Positions 28,031 to 38,510 are shown, counted from the first letter of the stretch. The stretch is 64,000 nt of DNA from Bacteroidetes bacterium SCGC AAA795-G10 (GCA_003130815.1 QFDA01000001.1:980631-1044630), one strand, 5' to 3'. Notes: generated by a model not told the origin, from the letters alone. Numbers and translations are program-made.

Positions 28031-28960
28031 TTGAAAAAAGGACTTATTTATCGCTCAACTGGAAGCTGGCACATAGTCGAGTCCGGTGGGGTTTTTTATT
28101 CATGCCGAATTAAGGGAAATTTGAGACTTAAAGGAATAAAAAGTACTAATCCTGTTGCCGTTGGTGATCGTGTAATTTTTGAGGTTGAAAACAACTCAAT
28201 TAAACAAGAGGGAAGGATAATTGAGATAGAAGAGAGAAAAAATTATATTATTAGGAAGTCAGTTAATCTATCAAGACAAACTCATATTATTGCATCGAAT
28301 ATTGATCTGGCTTTTTTAATGATTACGATTAATAATCCCCCAACTTTTACAGTCTTTATTGACCGATTTTTAGTTACAGCGGAGGCTTATAAAATTCCAG
28401 TAATTTTATTATTTAATAAAATTGACACCTACATAAAGAAAGATCTAAATACCATTAGCTCACTTAAAAAAATATATGAGGATATTGGTTATACAGCTTA
28501 CGAAATATCAGCTAAAACGAGCCAAAATTTAGAAAATGTAAAAAAACTAATGCAAAATAAAATAATAATGATATCAGGGCATAGTGGTGTTGGAAAATCA
28601 ACATTTATTAATGCAATAGACCCAGATGTTGATATAAAAACTTCTGCTATTTCAGATCAACATATGCAAGGAAAACATACAACTACTTTTGCAGAAATGC
28701 ATAAATTGAAAGGAGGTATTAGAATTATCGATACACCTGGGATTAAGGGATTTGGGATAGTAGAAATGGGACCTCAAGAAATTGGGAATTATTTCCCTGA
28801 ATTTTTTCAAAGAAAAGATAAGTGTAAGTTCAACAATTGTCTTCATCATAATGAACCTAATTGCGCTATTAAAAGCGCTGTTAAGGATGGTTCAATAGCA
28901 CAGAGTAGATTCAATAGTTATACTCAAATACTATCTGAAGACAGTAATTATAGGAATTAA
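28031..28960 (+). CDS. rsgA: Ribosome small-subunit GTPase RsgA
   Basis: 309 residues; circularly permuted GTPase that checks maturation of the 30S subunit. An N-terminal OB fold is followed by NKID (129-132), then GHSGVGKS (183-190) and DTPG (234-237), the permuted G4-G1-G3 order. The C-terminal zinc knuckle uses Cys265, Cys270, His272 and Cys278. The start is TTG, which keeps the conserved GLIYRSTGSW opening; no in-frame ATG is close. dtd begins one base after its stop. Confidence 0.94.
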   Translation: MKKGLIYRSTGSWHIVESGGVFYSCRIKGNLRLKGIKSTNPVAVGDRVIFEVENNSIKQEGRIIEIEERKNYIIRKSVNLSRQTHIIASNIDLAFLMITINNPPTFTVFIDRFLVTAEAYKIPVILLFNKIDTYIKKDLNTISSLKKIYEDIGYTAYEISAKTSQNLENVKKLMQNKIIMISGHSGVGKSTFINAIDPDVDIKTSAISDQHMQGKHTTTFAEMHKLKGGIRIIDTPGIKGFGIVEMGPQEIGNYFPEFFQRKDKCKFNNCLHHNEPNCAIKSAVKDGSIAQSRFNSYTQILSEDSNYRN

Positions 28961-28961
28961 T

Positions 28962-29414
28962 ATGAGAGCTGTAATACAAAGAGTTAAATATGCTCATGTT
29001 ATTATTGACAGAAAAGAAAAAAGAACATCTGGCCCTGGTTTGATGATATTGTTAGGAATAGGACATTCTGATAATCAAGACGATGTAAAATGGTTAGCAA
29101 ATAAAATTTTGAATTTGCGGATATTTAATGACGTAAAAGGTATCATGAACCAGTCTATTAAAGAAATAAAAGGCGAGATTATGGTAATTAGCCAGTTCAC
29201 TCTTATGGCTCAAACAAAAAAAGGAAACCGCCCTTCATATGTGAATGCTGCTAAACACGAACATGCGATTCCATTATATAATCTATTTAAAGCCGTTACT
29301 CAAAATGGCCTTTCAAAGCAAGTTATATCAGGCAAATTTGGATCAAATATGGAAGTAGAAATTGTTAATGATGGCCCAGTAACGATTTGTATTGATACAA
29401 AAAATCGGGATTAA
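28962..29414 (+). CDS. dtd: D-aminoacyl-tRNA deacylase
   Basis: 150 residues, normal length. The catalytic motif SQFTL (77-81) and the cross-subunit Gly-Pro (138-139, in NDGPVTI) are both present. It hydrolyses D-amino acids (and glycine mischarged on tRNA-Ala) from tRNA. In operon with rsgA, and it converges on murB with a 7-base gap. Confidence 0.94.
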   Translation: MRAVIQRVKYAHVIIDRKEKRTSGPGLMILLGIGHSDNQDDVKWLANKILNLRIFNDVKGIMNQSIKEIKGEIMVISQFTLMAQTKKGNRPSYVNAAKHEHAIPLYNLFKAVTQNGLSKQVISGKFGSNMEVEIVNDGPVTICIDTKNRD

Positions 29415-29421
29415 ATTATAA

Positions 29422-30423
29422 TCATAATAAATTTACTTCAAAGTCTAATCTAAGCCCATAAAAGTTAAATATCTTTTCTTTGACTTCTTCTGCTAGAGCC
29501 AAAATCTCTAAACCTTTTGCACCTCCGTAATTCACTAATACTAAAGCCTGTTTTTTGTGAATTCCCGCATCACCTTTCCTTTTTCCTTTGTATCCAATTT
29601 TTTCTATAAGCCAGCCTGCAGGCAACTTAAAATGATTTTTGCTTTCTTTATAATAGGGTATTTCAGGAAATTCTTTTTTAAGTGCTAAAAGTTTTTTTTG
29701 GGTCACAATAGGGTTTTTAAAAAAACTTCCACCGTTTCCAATTTTTTCTGGATCAGGTAGTTTTGATTTTCTAATCGATATAACTTCAGCTGCCACATTT
29801 TGTATAGTGTTTTCTTTTCCAATCATTAATTTTTGAAGTTCACCATAGCTAACATTTATTTTATGAGGTTTTTTTCTCAACAAAAAACAAACACTAGTTA
29901 TTATAACTTTTCCTTTTAGCTCTTCTTTGAAAATTGAAGACCGATACTTAAATTTACAAGATTCCTTTTCATAATTTTTAAATTTTAATGAACTTATTTC
30001 AAGAGCTCGACAGCTTTTAAATACTGAACTTAACTCTACTCCATATGCACCAATATTTTGAATAGGTGCGGCCCCTACGCTGCCGGGTATCAACGCTAAG
30101 TTTTCAATTCCAGAGTAGTCATTTTTTAAAGCCCATAAAACTAGGTCATGCCAAACCTCACCGGCACCAACTTTAATCAATACCTCTTTTTTTGTTTGCT
30201 CTTGAACCTCTATACCTTTGTTTTTCATTATTATGGTATGCCCATCATAATTTTTAGTTAATAAAATATTACTTCCTGATCCTAAAACTCTGAAAGGCCC
30301 TTTTATTCTTGACTTTAATTTTTTTAGAAGTTCATCTTCGGAGAAAATCTCCACGAGGAATTTTGTTTTAACGTCAATACCAAATGTATTGTGGTTTTTT
30401 AGAGAAACATTTTCTTTAATCAT
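29422..30423 (-). CDS. murB: UDP-N-acetylenolpyruvoylglucosamine reductase
   Basis: 333 residues; FAD enzyme that makes UDP-N-acetylmuramic acid from the enolpyruvyl intermediate in peptidoglycan synthesis. The N-terminal NHNTFGIDV opening, the FAD loop LGSGSNIL, PGSVGAAPIQNIGAYG and the catalytic Ser in NGGSFFKNP are present. The C-terminal domain has PAGWLIEK. It overlaps the upstream aminotransferase by 4 bases. Confidence 0.95.
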   Translation of the reverse strand: MIKENVSLKNHNTFGIDVKTKFLVEIFSEDELLKKLKSRIKGPFRVLGSGSNILLTKNYDGHTIIMKNKGIEVQEQTKKEVLIKVGAGEVWHDLVLWALKNDYSGIENLALIPGSVGAAPIQNIGAYGVELSSVFKSCRALEISSLKFKNYEKESCKFKYRSSIFKEELKGKVIITSVCFLLRKKPHKINVSYGELQKLMIGKENTIQNVAAEVISIRKSKLPDPEKIGNGGSFFKNPIVTQKKLLALKKEFPEIPYYKESKNHFKLPAGWLIEKIGYKGKRKGDAGIHKKQALVLVNYGGAKGLEILALAEEVKEKIFNFYGLRLDFEVNLL

Positions 30424-31631
30424 ACAGCTGGTGATGCGTATATTTTGTTGTATTCTTTAATTCCTTTTTTAATAATTTTTGTTGCCCTTAGAAGTTTTTT
30501 TTCATTTAAAACAAATGCAACACGAACTTCATTTTTACCATAACCTGGAGTGGAATAAAAACCTGTAGCGGGAGCCAACATTACAGTCTGGCCTTCATCT
30601 TCAAATGAGGTTAACAAAAATTTAGAAAAATTCTCAGCATCATCAATGGGAAGTTTAACCATGCAATAAAATGCCCCCATTGGATGAGAAACTTTAACGT
30701 CAGGAATTTCCTCTAATGCTTTAATTAATATGTTTCTTCTTTTGCTATATTCACTTATCACCTTTTTAAGATAACTGTCTGGTGCATCTATTGCAGCTTC
30801 ACTTGCTATTAGAGCATACGTGGGAGGAGAAAGACGAAGTTGAGCAAATTTTAATAAATTTTGAATTAACAATTTATTTTTAGAAACGATACATCCAACC
30901 CTAGCACCACACAAGCTATAACGTTTTGATACTGAATCTATCATAATGGTATGTTTATGACCTTCTTGGTTTCGTAAAACTGAATAATGTTCTATATCTC
31001 CATGAATAAATTCTCTATAAACTTCATCGACTATAAGGAATATATTTTTTCTGATTGATAATTCACAAAGAGTGTTGATTTCAAGTTTACTGTAAACATA
31101 GCCTGTTGGATTACTAGGATTACATAGTAATATGGCTTTGGTTTTGGGAGTAATTTTACTGTCTATATTTTCCAAAGAAGGTAATTGGAATTGATTGTTA
31201 AATTCAGAGGCAATCGGAACTACTTTGACGCTAGACGCACTTGCAAAACCATTATAATTTGCGTAGAAAGGTTCAGGAATAATTATTTCATCTTCAGCAT
31301 CACAAATTGAGTTTAAAACAAAGGTCAGTGCTTCACTAGCTCCTGTGGTTATTAAAATGTCCTCAGCGTTTATATTAATATTATGTTTAGAGTAATATTT
31401 AGATAGTTTTTTACGATATGAGAAATTACCTTGAGATGGGCCATATGGCAATAATTTAAGATTAGAGTTTTTGACTGCATCTATAGCTACCTTTGGAGCT
31501 TTAATATCTGGCTGTCCAATGTTAAGATGTAAAACTTTAACACCTCTTGCTTTTGCTTGTTCAGAAAAAGCGACTAATTTTCTAATTGGTGAAACTGGAA
31601 TATTAATTCCTTTTTTTGATAATTTGGGCAT
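30420..31631 (-). CDS. Class I/II PLP aminotransferase, upstream of murB
   Basis: 403 residues. PLP lysine K236 in DSVSKRYSLCGARVG, NPSNPTG at 171-177 and VDEVYREF at 201-208. It lacks the specific features of the aspartate-type enzyme at 7920 and has an atypical lysine context (SKRYS). It is translationally coupled to murB, a pairing that does not reveal the substrate. Confidence 0.85.
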   Translation of the reverse strand: MPKLSKKGINIPVSPIRKLVAFSEQAKARGVKVLHLNIGQPDIKAPKVAIDAVKNSNLKLLPYGPSQGNFSYRKKLSKYYSKHNININAEDILITTGASEALTFVLNSICDAEDEIIIPEPFYANYNGFASASSVKVVPIASEFNNQFQLPSLENIDSKITPKTKAILLCNPSNPTGYVYSKLEINTLCELSIRKNIFLIVDEVYREFIHGDIEHYSVLRNQEGHKHTIMIDSVSKRYSLCGARVGCIVSKNKLLIQNLLKFAQLRLSPPTYALIASEAAIDAPDSYLKKVISEYSKRRNILIKALEEIPDVKVSHPMGAFYCMVKLPIDDAENFSKFLLTSFEDEGQTVMLAPATGFYSTPGYGKNEVRVAFVLNEKKLLRATKIIKKGIKEYNKIYASPAV

Positions 31632-31689
31632 TTTTGAATTAAAATGTAAAAATGCTAAAAAATACTATTAAACGCAATCATTGTATTGC

Positions 31690-31717
31690 TTGTGACGAAA
31701 CTTTAAATTTATATTTG
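31690..31717 (+). promoter_or_regulatory. Predicted Bacteroidota promoter of valS
   Basis: TTG at 31690-31692, 17-base spacer, TATATTTG at 31710-31717 (another TTG at 31686 gives a 21-base spacer). The transcript would carry an untranslated leader of about 90 bases before the valS ATG, unusually long for this window. I see no leader ORF or strong hairpin in it. Confidence 0.55.
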
Positions 31718-31815
31718 AGCATTTATGTTAATCTTTTTTTCAAATTTGAAACTCAATTTTTATTATAGAGTAAGTGTCCCTACTTTTATAGGATAAAATA
31801 AACCAAAAGGTTTTT

Positions 31816-34443
31816 ATGAATATTCCTTCCAAATTCAAATCTCAAAGTATTGAGAGTAAATGGTACAAATACTGGCAAAAAAACGGTTATTTCAGATCTA
31901 AACCTGACAAAAGGAAACCTTATACCATAGTAATTCCACCGCCAAATGTTACAGGTGTTTTGCATATGGGACATATGCTAAATAATTCACTACAGGATAT
32001 AATTATACGAAGGGCACGTATGAAAGGTTTCAATGCATGTTGGGTTCCAGGCACAGATCATGCGTCTATAGCAACAGAAGCTAAAGTTGTAGCAATGCTC
32101 AAAAAAAAGGGAATTGAAAAAAATAATATAAGTAGAGAAGAATTTTTGAAGCATGCATGGGAATGGACTCATGAATATGGAGGTGTAATTTTAGAACAAC
32201 TTAAAAAATTAGGTTGCAGTTGTGACTGGCACAGAACAAAATTTACCATGGATAAAGATTTATCTGAATCGGTTATAAGAGTTTTTGTTGATCTATATGA
32301 AAAGGGTCTTATTTATCGTGGTTATAGAATGGTAAACTGGGATCCTGAGGCTGAAACGACACTTTCAGATGAGGAAGTTATTTATAAAGAAGTAAATGGA
32401 ATGCTCTACCATATAGCTTATAAAATTGATCAATCAGATGAAAAAGTTATCATTGCTACTACACGCCCCGAAACACTCCTAGGCGATACTGCGATTTGTA
32501 TTAATCCTAATGACAAACGATACTCGCATTTAAAAGGGAAAAAAGTTTGTGTTCCTTTTACCAAAAGAAAAATTCCGATAATTCAAGATGAGTATGTGAG
32601 TATGGATTTCGGAACAGGCTGTTTGAAAGTAACCCCTGCACACGATATTAATGATAAAATACTTGCAGAAAAACATGATTTAGATTTTATAGATATTTTT
32701 AATTCTAATGGGACTTTGAATAAAAATGGTTTAAAATATGAAAATTTAGATCGTTTTACTGCTAGAAAAAAAATTGTTCAAGATTTAGAGAAACAGGGTT
32801 TTCTCATAAAAACAGAACCTTACCAGCATAAAGTTGGAACATCTGAGCGAACTAATGCAGTTATTGAACCGAGACTTTCTGATCAATGGTTTTTATTAAC
32901 AAAAAAAATTGCTAATCCCGCTATTCACGGTGTATTAAATTCTAAAGAAATTGAAATAATTCCTAATAAATTCAAAAATATATATCGACATTGGATGGAA
33001 AACATACAGGATTGGAACATTTCAAGGCAACTATGGTGGGGCCACCGCATTCCAGCATATTATTATGGCGATGATAAGAAAGATTTTGTTGTAGCAATTA
33101 ATCCCCAACAAGCGATTGAAAAAATAAGAAAATTAACTAAAAATAGTAATCTAAATATATCAGATATTTCTCAAGATGAAGATGTTTTAGATACTTGGTT
33201 TTCTTCATGGCTTTGGCCAATCTCTGTTTTTGACGGAATACGTAAACCCAATAATGAGGATATCAAATACTACTATCCAACTCAAGATTTGATTACAGGA
33301 CCTGATATTTTATTTTTTTGGGTAGCAAGAATGATAATGTCAGGTTATGAATATCGAAAGTCACCACCTTTTTCAAGGGTATATTTAACAGGTCTAGTAA
33401 GAGATAAAAAAGGGAGAAAAATGTCGAAACAACTTGGTAATTCTCCAGATGCTTTAAAATTAATTGATAATTATGGAGCAGATGCAGTAAGGGTTGGCTT
33501 GATGTTAAGCTCCTCTGCTGGGAATGATTTACTTTTTGATGAAAGTCTTTGTCAGCAGGGGAAAAACTTTGCAAATAAGATTTGGAATTCTTATCGCTTA
33601 ATTGAGGGTTGGGAAATAGATGACCTTAAACCAACCTCAAAAGTATCAAATGAGGCAATATTATGGTATGACAATCAGTTTCAAAAAACACTAAACTTTG
33701 TAAATGAAAATTTTGAAAAATATAGGATTTCGGATGTTTTGATGTCAATCTATAAATTAATTTGGGACGATTTTTGTTCTTGGTTTTTAGAGTTGGTCAA
33801 ACCTTCTTATAAAGAAAGTATTGATAAACACACTTATGATAAAATAAAAACCATGTTTGAGAATAACTTAAAAATTTTACATCCCTTTATGCCATTCTTA
33901 AGTGAAGAAATATGGCACTTTATTGCTCCTAGAAATAAAGAACAAGCCTTAACAATAACATCATGGCCAAAAAATAAAAAATTTGATCAAAGGCAGATTG
34001 AATTATTTTCTTTAGCAAAAAATGTAGTTGCAGGTATAAGAAATTTTAGAAAACAATACAATATACCTTTTAAACAAACTATAGATATTTACGTTACAAA
34101 AAACAAAAATTCCTTACCCTTTGAAGAAACTATTAAAAAGTTAGGCGGAGTTGATTCAATTATTTATGACACACCTAATGATATATCTGGGGGCACCTTC
34201 CGTATTGACAACTTTGAGTTTTTAATTCCCTCTAAAAATATTAATGATATCAATTCAGAAAAAAATAGACTAACGGACGAATTAATATATATAAAAGGGT
34301 TTCTAGCTTCCGTGGAAAAAAAGCTATCTAACAAAAACTTTGTTGAAAATGCTCCAAAGCAAATTGTATTAAATGAAAAGAAAAAAGTATCAGATGCAAA
34401 AGAAAAAATTAAGATACTTGAACGAAGTCTTGCAGCTCTCTAG
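31816..34443 (+). CDS. valS: Valine--tRNA ligase
   Basis: 875 residues, class Ia synthetase. The HIGH motif is HMGH (50-53, in PPPNVTGVLHMGHML) and the KMSKS motif is KMSKQ (535-539). The CP1 editing domain contains TTRPETLLGDTAI. The C-terminal coiled-coil arm (about 810-875), common in ValS, is present. The stop overlaps the convergent psd stop by 4 bases (CTAG). Confidence 0.96.
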   Translation: MNIPSKFKSQSIESKWYKYWQKNGYFRSKPDKRKPYTIVIPPPNVTGVLHMGHMLNNSLQDIIIRRARMKGFNACWVPGTDHASIATEAKVVAMLKKKGIEKNNISREEFLKHAWEWTHEYGGVILEQLKKLGCSCDWHRTKFTMDKDLSESVIRVFVDLYEKGLIYRGYRMVNWDPEAETTLSDEEVIYKEVNGMLYHIAYKIDQSDEKVIIATTRPETLLGDTAICINPNDKRYSHLKGKKVCVPFTKRKIPIIQDEYVSMDFGTGCLKVTPAHDINDKILAEKHDLDFIDIFNSNGTLNKNGLKYENLDRFTARKKIVQDLEKQGFLIKTEPYQHKVGTSERTNAVIEPRLSDQWFLLTKKIANPAIHGVLNSKEIEIIPNKFKNIYRHWMENIQDWNISRQLWWGHRIPAYYYGDDKKDFVVAINPQQAIEKIRKLTKNSNLNISDISQDEDVLDTWFSSWLWPISVFDGIRKPNNEDIKYYYPTQDLITGPDILFFWVARMIMSGYEYRKSPPFSRVYLTGLVRDKKGRKMSKQLGNSPDALKLIDNYGADAVRVGLMLSSSAGNDLLFDESLCQQGKNFANKIWNSYRLIEGWEIDDLKPTSKVSNEAILWYDNQFQKTLNFVNENFEKYRISDVLMSIYKLIWDDFCSWFLELVKPSYKESIDKHTYDKIKTMFENNLKILHPFMPFLSEEIWHFIAPRNKEQALTITSWPKNKKFDQRQIELFSLAKNVVAGIRNFRKQYNIPFKQTIDIYVTKNKNSLPFEETIKKLGGVDSIIYDTPNDISGGTFRIDNFEFLIPSKNINDINSEKNRLTDELIYIKGFLASVEKKLSNKNFVENAPKQIVLNEKKKVSDAKEKIKILERSLAAL

Positions 34444-35096
34444 TTTTTATGACCTATGATTTGAATCCCACCTTTGACCGAGTCATTAAGTTTAATATCA
34501 AGTGGAGTGTTCAAGGGCAAAAACATATCTAATCTAGAGCCAAATTTTATAAATCCTGCGTCCTCTCCTTGAATAACATTACTACCCTCTTGTGCATAAT
34601 TAATTATTCTACGTGCTACGGCTCCAGCTACCTGCCTGTAAAGAATTTCACCGAAAACATTATTACTAATAACAATGGTTGTTCTCTCATTAAGCTCGGA
34701 TGACTTTGGATGCCAGGCTACCAAATATTTACCTGGATGGTACTTACTAAACTTTATTTTACCACTCACACAATATCGAGTCACATGAACATTAATGGGT
34801 GACATAAAAATGGATACTTGAAGCCTCTTGTCTTTAAAATATTCTTTTTCATAAACCTCTTTTATAATAACAATTTTTCCATCTACAGGAGCAATTATAT
34901 GATTTTTATTTCTTATTGTTTTTCTTTTTGGATTTCTAAAAAATTGCAGGATAATGATCAATTGAAATAGAGCTAGTAGTTGAATTATAATTTTGAAAAC
35001 AAAAGTATTACTTAATCCAAATTCTGCTAAAAGACAAGTTATAGTTGCTAAAAAAAATGAAATGATTATTATGTTGTGTCCCTCCTTATGAAACAT
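34440..35096 (-). CDS. psd: Phosphatidylserine decarboxylase, short form
   Basis: 218 residues. Two N-terminal membrane helices (about 8-28 and 33-52) precede the catalytic domain with APVDGKI, the INVHVTRYCVSG metal/His region and self-cleavage site Gly186-Ser187 in FIKFGSRLD. Ser187 should become the pyruvoyl group after cleavage. Product is phosphatidylethanolamine, the main lipid of Bacteroidota. The start lies 11 bases inside the end of cdsA, so the two lipid genes are coupled. Confidence 0.93.
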   Translation of the reverse strand: MFHKEGHNIIIISFFLATITCLLAEFGLSNTFVFKIIIQLLALFQLIIILQFFRNPKRKTIRNKNHIIAPVDGKIVIIKEVYEKEYFKDKRLQVSIFMSPINVHVTRYCVSGKIKFSKYHPGKYLVAWHPKSSELNERTTIVISNNVFGEILYRQVAGAVARRIINYAQEGSNVIQGEDAGFIKFGSRLDMFLPLNTPLDIKLNDSVKGGIQIIGHKN

Positions 35097-35889
35097 AATT
35101 TAAAAGCATTAAAAATAAAAAAACAAATGGTGCTGAAAATAAAACGCTATCCATCCTGTCATAAAAACCACCATGTCCAGGAATAAGTATTCCACTATCT
35201 TTTTTTAAAGCTAGGCGTTTGAATTTTGATTGAATTAAATCACCAGTTGTAGAAGTTCCAACGATAATTAGAGATAATAATGGGAATGTCCATTCAGGAT
35301 ATCCTGGATGAAACTTTACTAATAAAAAACTACTTAAAAAACATAGAACACCACCTCCCAACATTCCTTCCCACGTTTTTTTTGGTGAAATTGAAGGGAA
35401 GAGATTTTTTTTACCAATTAGCTTACCAACTATATAGGCAAAAGTATTGTTTACCCATACCATCATAAATAAACTTATCGAAATTCCATTCTCAATATTT
35501 GATTTTAAAGAAGATGTTGCAATTATAAAATAACACGAAGAAACTGGATAAAATAATGTAAGAGCAGTTTTTTGTAAGGGATTAATTTTAATATTTTTAT
35601 TTGAAAACAAAAAGAAAATTAGCAAAATGGATATTGAGGTGCTAAAAGCTAATAAAGATAAATGTAGGTAAGGGTTTAGTTTTTGGTTATAAAATTGATA
35701 GATTATAACACTGAATAAAATAAATGGTACGGGACTTTTATATTCAATAAGTTTTTGAAATTCATACAATGTGAAAGAAGAGAAAATAAAAATCAAAATG
35801 ATGTAGCTCAAATCAGAATATAAAGCAGTGCTAATAATCAAAGCAGAATATATGATGCCAGAAATAGAACGTATGACAAAGTTTTTCAA
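35086..35889 (-). CDS. cdsA: Phosphatidate cytidylyltransferase
   Basis: 267 residues, seven to eight membrane helices. The C-terminal CDP-alcohol signature PGHGGFYDRMDS and SPKKTWEGMLGGG are clear. It makes CDP-diacylglycerol, the precursor consumed further on to give phosphatidylserine for Psd. It starts with TTG and has no alternative ATG near the N-terminus. Confidence 0.93.
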   Translation of the reverse strand: MKNFVIRSISGIIYSALIISTALYSDLSYIILIFIFSSFTLYEFQKLIEYKSPVPFILFSVIIYQFYNQKLNPYLHLSLLAFSTSISILLIFFLFSNKNIKINPLQKTALTLFYPVSSCYFIIATSSLKSNIENGISISLFMMVWVNNTFAYIVGKLIGKKNLFPSISPKKTWEGMLGGGVLCFLSSFLLVKFHPGYPEWTFPLLSLIIVGTSTTGDLIQSKFKRLALKKDSGILIPGHGGFYDRMDSVLFSAPFVFLFLMLLNYVS

Positions 35890-35950
35890 TAATTTATATT
35901 TTAATTGATAGACTAAAAGTAAAAATCATAAAGGTATAAATGGCACTGTT

Positions 35951-36544
35951 TTAAAAATCTTCAAGTAACAAATATATGTTTTTTGAATCGGTCGTTTGAC
36001 TAGTTATTTTTTCATTCTTTTCATTTTTTGAAATTGCTTTTAAAGTGGTAATATTTATTGGAATATTTTTTTTGTATTTATTTTTAAGATTAGACATAGC
36101 CTCACTGACGTCTTTTGCAAATTGACTGATTTTGGCAGAAATTAAAATTGTTTCTGGAAGGTCAATCAACTTCAGATGTTTTATTTGTTGGTCACTCAGT
36201 AAAATTTTACCGGAATTTGATATCAGGTATTCACACTTAATTAATAGGGCTTTGAATTTATTTAGTTTTGCAAAAGTTTCATTTAAATAGCTTACACCTA
36301 ATATTTCTGAAATTTCTTTATCAAGACAGACTATTTGCTCCAACGTCCAACTATTTTCAAGACAAATTTTATCAAGATTAGAAAAAACAAGTTCTTTAGA
36401 ATCGTTGTATAAGAAAAACCCACCATTTGATGTGAAATTCTTTACAAATTTAATGTCTAATGGATCTTCTGTTTCAGGAAGGTATGGACTTTTTTTGGGT
36501 TTATCTGAATGTTTTTTTCCGAAAAAAAAATCCCAAAGTACCAT
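35951..36544 (-). CDS. LUD-domain (LutC/YkgG-like) protein
   Basis: 197 residues. The LUD fold is recognisable in the conserved LIKCEYLISNSGKILLSDQQ region and the DLPETILISAK strand. LUD proteins with LutA and LutB oxidise lactate, but neither partner is here; this orphan lies between ftsH and cdsA. An N-terminal charged segment (DFFFGKKHSDKPKKSPY) precedes the domain. Its function is unresolved, and a role in lactate use should not be assumed. Confidence 0.75.
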   Translation of the reverse strand: MVLWDFFFGKKHSDKPKKSPYLPETEDPLDIKFVKNFTSNGGFFLYNDSKELVFSNLDKICLENSWTLEQIVCLDKEISEILGVSYLNETFAKLNKFKALLIKCEYLISNSGKILLSDQQIKHLKLIDLPETILISAKISQFAKDVSEAMSNLKNKYKKNIPINITTLKAISKNEKNEKITSQTTDSKNIYLLLEDF

Positions 36545-36552
36545 ACTTGAAT

Positions 36553-38505
36553 TTATTTCTTTTCTTTTGAAGCCTTAAATTCTTCTATTTTCTCGTCATT
36601 TGTCTTATAGGGTCTTTTACCCAAGATTGTTTCTAAATCATCTTTGAAAATCACCTCTTTTTCCAAGAGGCGATCTGCCAGTTTTTTCAATTTATCTTTC
36701 GAGTTTTTTAAAAGCGTGATTGCTCTATTATACTGTTTTTCAATAATTTTCGAAATCTCTTTATCAATAACTTGAGCAGTTTGCTCTGAATAAGGCTTTG
36801 AAAAATTAAAATCAGTTTGTCCTGAAGAATCATAATACGTTATGTTACCTAATGTGTCATTCAATCCATAGATTGAGACCATCGCCTTTGCCTGTCTAGT
36901 TACTTTTTCAAGATCACTTAAAGCACCAGTAGAAATCTTATTAAAAATTATTTTTTCTGCTGCTCGTCCACCTAGCGCAGCACACATTTCGTCAAGCATT
37001 TGTTCTGTTCTAACTATTTGTCGTTCTTCAGGTAAATACCATGCTGCTCCTAGGGATTGACCTCTTGGAACAATTGTCACTTTTACAAGTGGAGCGGCAT
37101 ATTCTAAAAGCCAACTTACAATTGCATGACCAGCCTCATGATAAGCAATTGTTTCTTTTTCCTCAGGTGTAATAATTTTATTCTTCTTTTCTAATCCGCC
37201 GACTATTCGGTCTACGGCATCAAGAAAGTCTTGCCTACCAACCGATTTTCTATTTTTTCTCGCAGCAATTAAAGCTGACTCGTTACAAACATTTGCGATG
37301 TCAGCTCCTGAGAATCCTGGGGTTTGTTTTGCCAAAAAATCAATATCCAAACTTTTAACTACTTTAAGAGGCTTTAGATGTACTTTGAAAATCTCCTTCC
37401 TTTCCCTTAAATCTGGTAAATCAACATAGATTTGTCTGTCAAAACGCCCAGCTCTCATTAAAGCCTTGTCAAGAACATCAGCTCGATTTGTAGCTGCAAT
37501 TACAATCACATTTGTATTTGTACCAAATCCATCCATTTCCGTAAGTAATTGATTGAGTGTATTTTCACGCTCATCATTAGATCCAGTAATATTACTTTTA
37601 CCTCTTGCTCTACCTATAGCATCAATTTCGTCAATAAAAATTATAGAGGGAGACTTATCTTTTGCTTGCTTAAATAAATCTCTAACTCGCGAAGCACCCA
37701 CACCAACAAACATTTCAACAAAATCTGATCCTGAAAGAGAAAAAAATGGAACTTTTGCTTCTCCAGCAACTGCTTTTGCTAAGAGTGTTTTTCCAGTTCC
37801 TGGCGATCCAACAAGTAATGCTCCTTTTGGTATTTTACCACCAAGTATTGTATATTTTTTTGGATTTTTAAGAAAATCAACTATTTCTTGAATTTCTTCT
37901 TTAGCACCTTCGAGGCCTGCTACATCTTTAAAAGTTACTTTAACATCTGTGTTTTTATCAAATAGTTTAGCTTTAGATTTGCCAATACTGAAAATTTGGC
38001 CTCCAGGTCCTCCTGCTCCACCACCAGACATTCTTCTCATTAAAAAAATCCAAACCCCAATTATAATAATAATGGGTAAAAAACCAATAATGGTATCAAG
38101 CCATCTATTTTCAATTGTTATAAACTCTAACCGAAAATTAATACCGTTGCTTCTCGCTTTCTCCAATTTTTCTTCAAACAATTCTAAACTTCCTACTTCG
38201 AACTGATAATGAGGACCTTTGATATTTTCCTGACCTAAAATATTTTTACCAACAACAGCTTGGTGTTCACTGCTTCTTAATGCATCAGGAGTGAGTGTTA
38301 CCCTAACACTACTTTTGTTTCGAATTACAATTACTTCACTTACCTCTCCAGAATTGAGATATTTTTCAAAGTTAGAAATGTTGGTTTTACTCATTGTTTG
38401 CCAATCATTTCCACCAAAAAGGCTAAGCCCTAATAATACAAAAATGACGGCGCCATATATCCAGTAGATATTAAATTTAGGAGGGGTTGTTTTCTTTTCT
38501 TTCAT
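36553..38505 (-). CDS. ftsH: ATP-dependent zinc metalloprotease FtsH
   Basis: 650 residues; membrane AAA protease that degrades damaged membrane proteins and short-lived regulators. Two helices (about 13-31 and 135-157) flank the periplasmic domain. The AAA module has Walker A at 233-240, the Walker B acidic pair in IIFIDEID, and the pore loop MFVGVG; the zinc site is HEAGH (456-460). The Walker A reads GSPGTGKT rather than the usual GPPGTGKT: codon 234 is TCG (Ser), one base from Pro. Ends 8 bases before the LUD gene. Confidence 0.95.
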   Translation of the reverse strand: MKEKKTTPPKFNIYWIYGAVIFVLLGLSLFGGNDWQTMSKTNISNFEKYLNSGEVSEVIVIRNKSSVRVTLTPDALRSSEHQAVVGKNILGQENIKGPHYQFEVGSLELFEEKLEKARSNGINFRLEFITIENRWLDTIIGFLPIIIIIGVWIFLMRRMSGGGAGGPGGQIFSIGKSKAKLFDKNTDVKVTFKDVAGLEGAKEEIQEIVDFLKNPKKYTILGGKIPKGALLVGSPGTGKTLLAKAVAGEAKVPFFSLSGSDFVEMFVGVGASRVRDLFKQAKDKSPSIIFIDEIDAIGRARGKSNITGSNDERENTLNQLLTEMDGFGTNTNVIVIAATNRADVLDKALMRAGRFDRQIYVDLPDLRERKEIFKVHLKPLKVVKSLDIDFLAKQTPGFSGADIANVCNESALIAARKNRKSVGRQDFLDAVDRIVGGLEKKNKIITPEEKETIAYHEAGHAIVSWLLEYAAPLVKVTIVPRGQSLGAAWYLPEERQIVRTEQMLDEMCAALGGRAAEKIIFNKISTGALSDLEKVTRQAKAMVSIYGLNDTLGNITYYDSSGQTDFNFSKPYSEQTAQVIDKEISKIIEKQYNRAITLLKNSKDKLKKLADRLLEKEVIFKDDLETILGKRPYKTNDEKIEEFKASKEKK

Positions 38506-38510
38506 AGTTT

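Noticed and set aside
31718-31815. Long valS leader considered as a T-box riboswitch
   Set aside because: No T-box or specifier-loop sequence and no terminator hairpin were seen; T-boxes are characteristic of Gram-positive lineages rather than Bacteroidota.
37553-38206. Plus-strand ORFs of 112 and 85 residues inside ftsH
   Set aside because: They lie opposite well-conserved FtsH motifs and have no domain or start context of their own.
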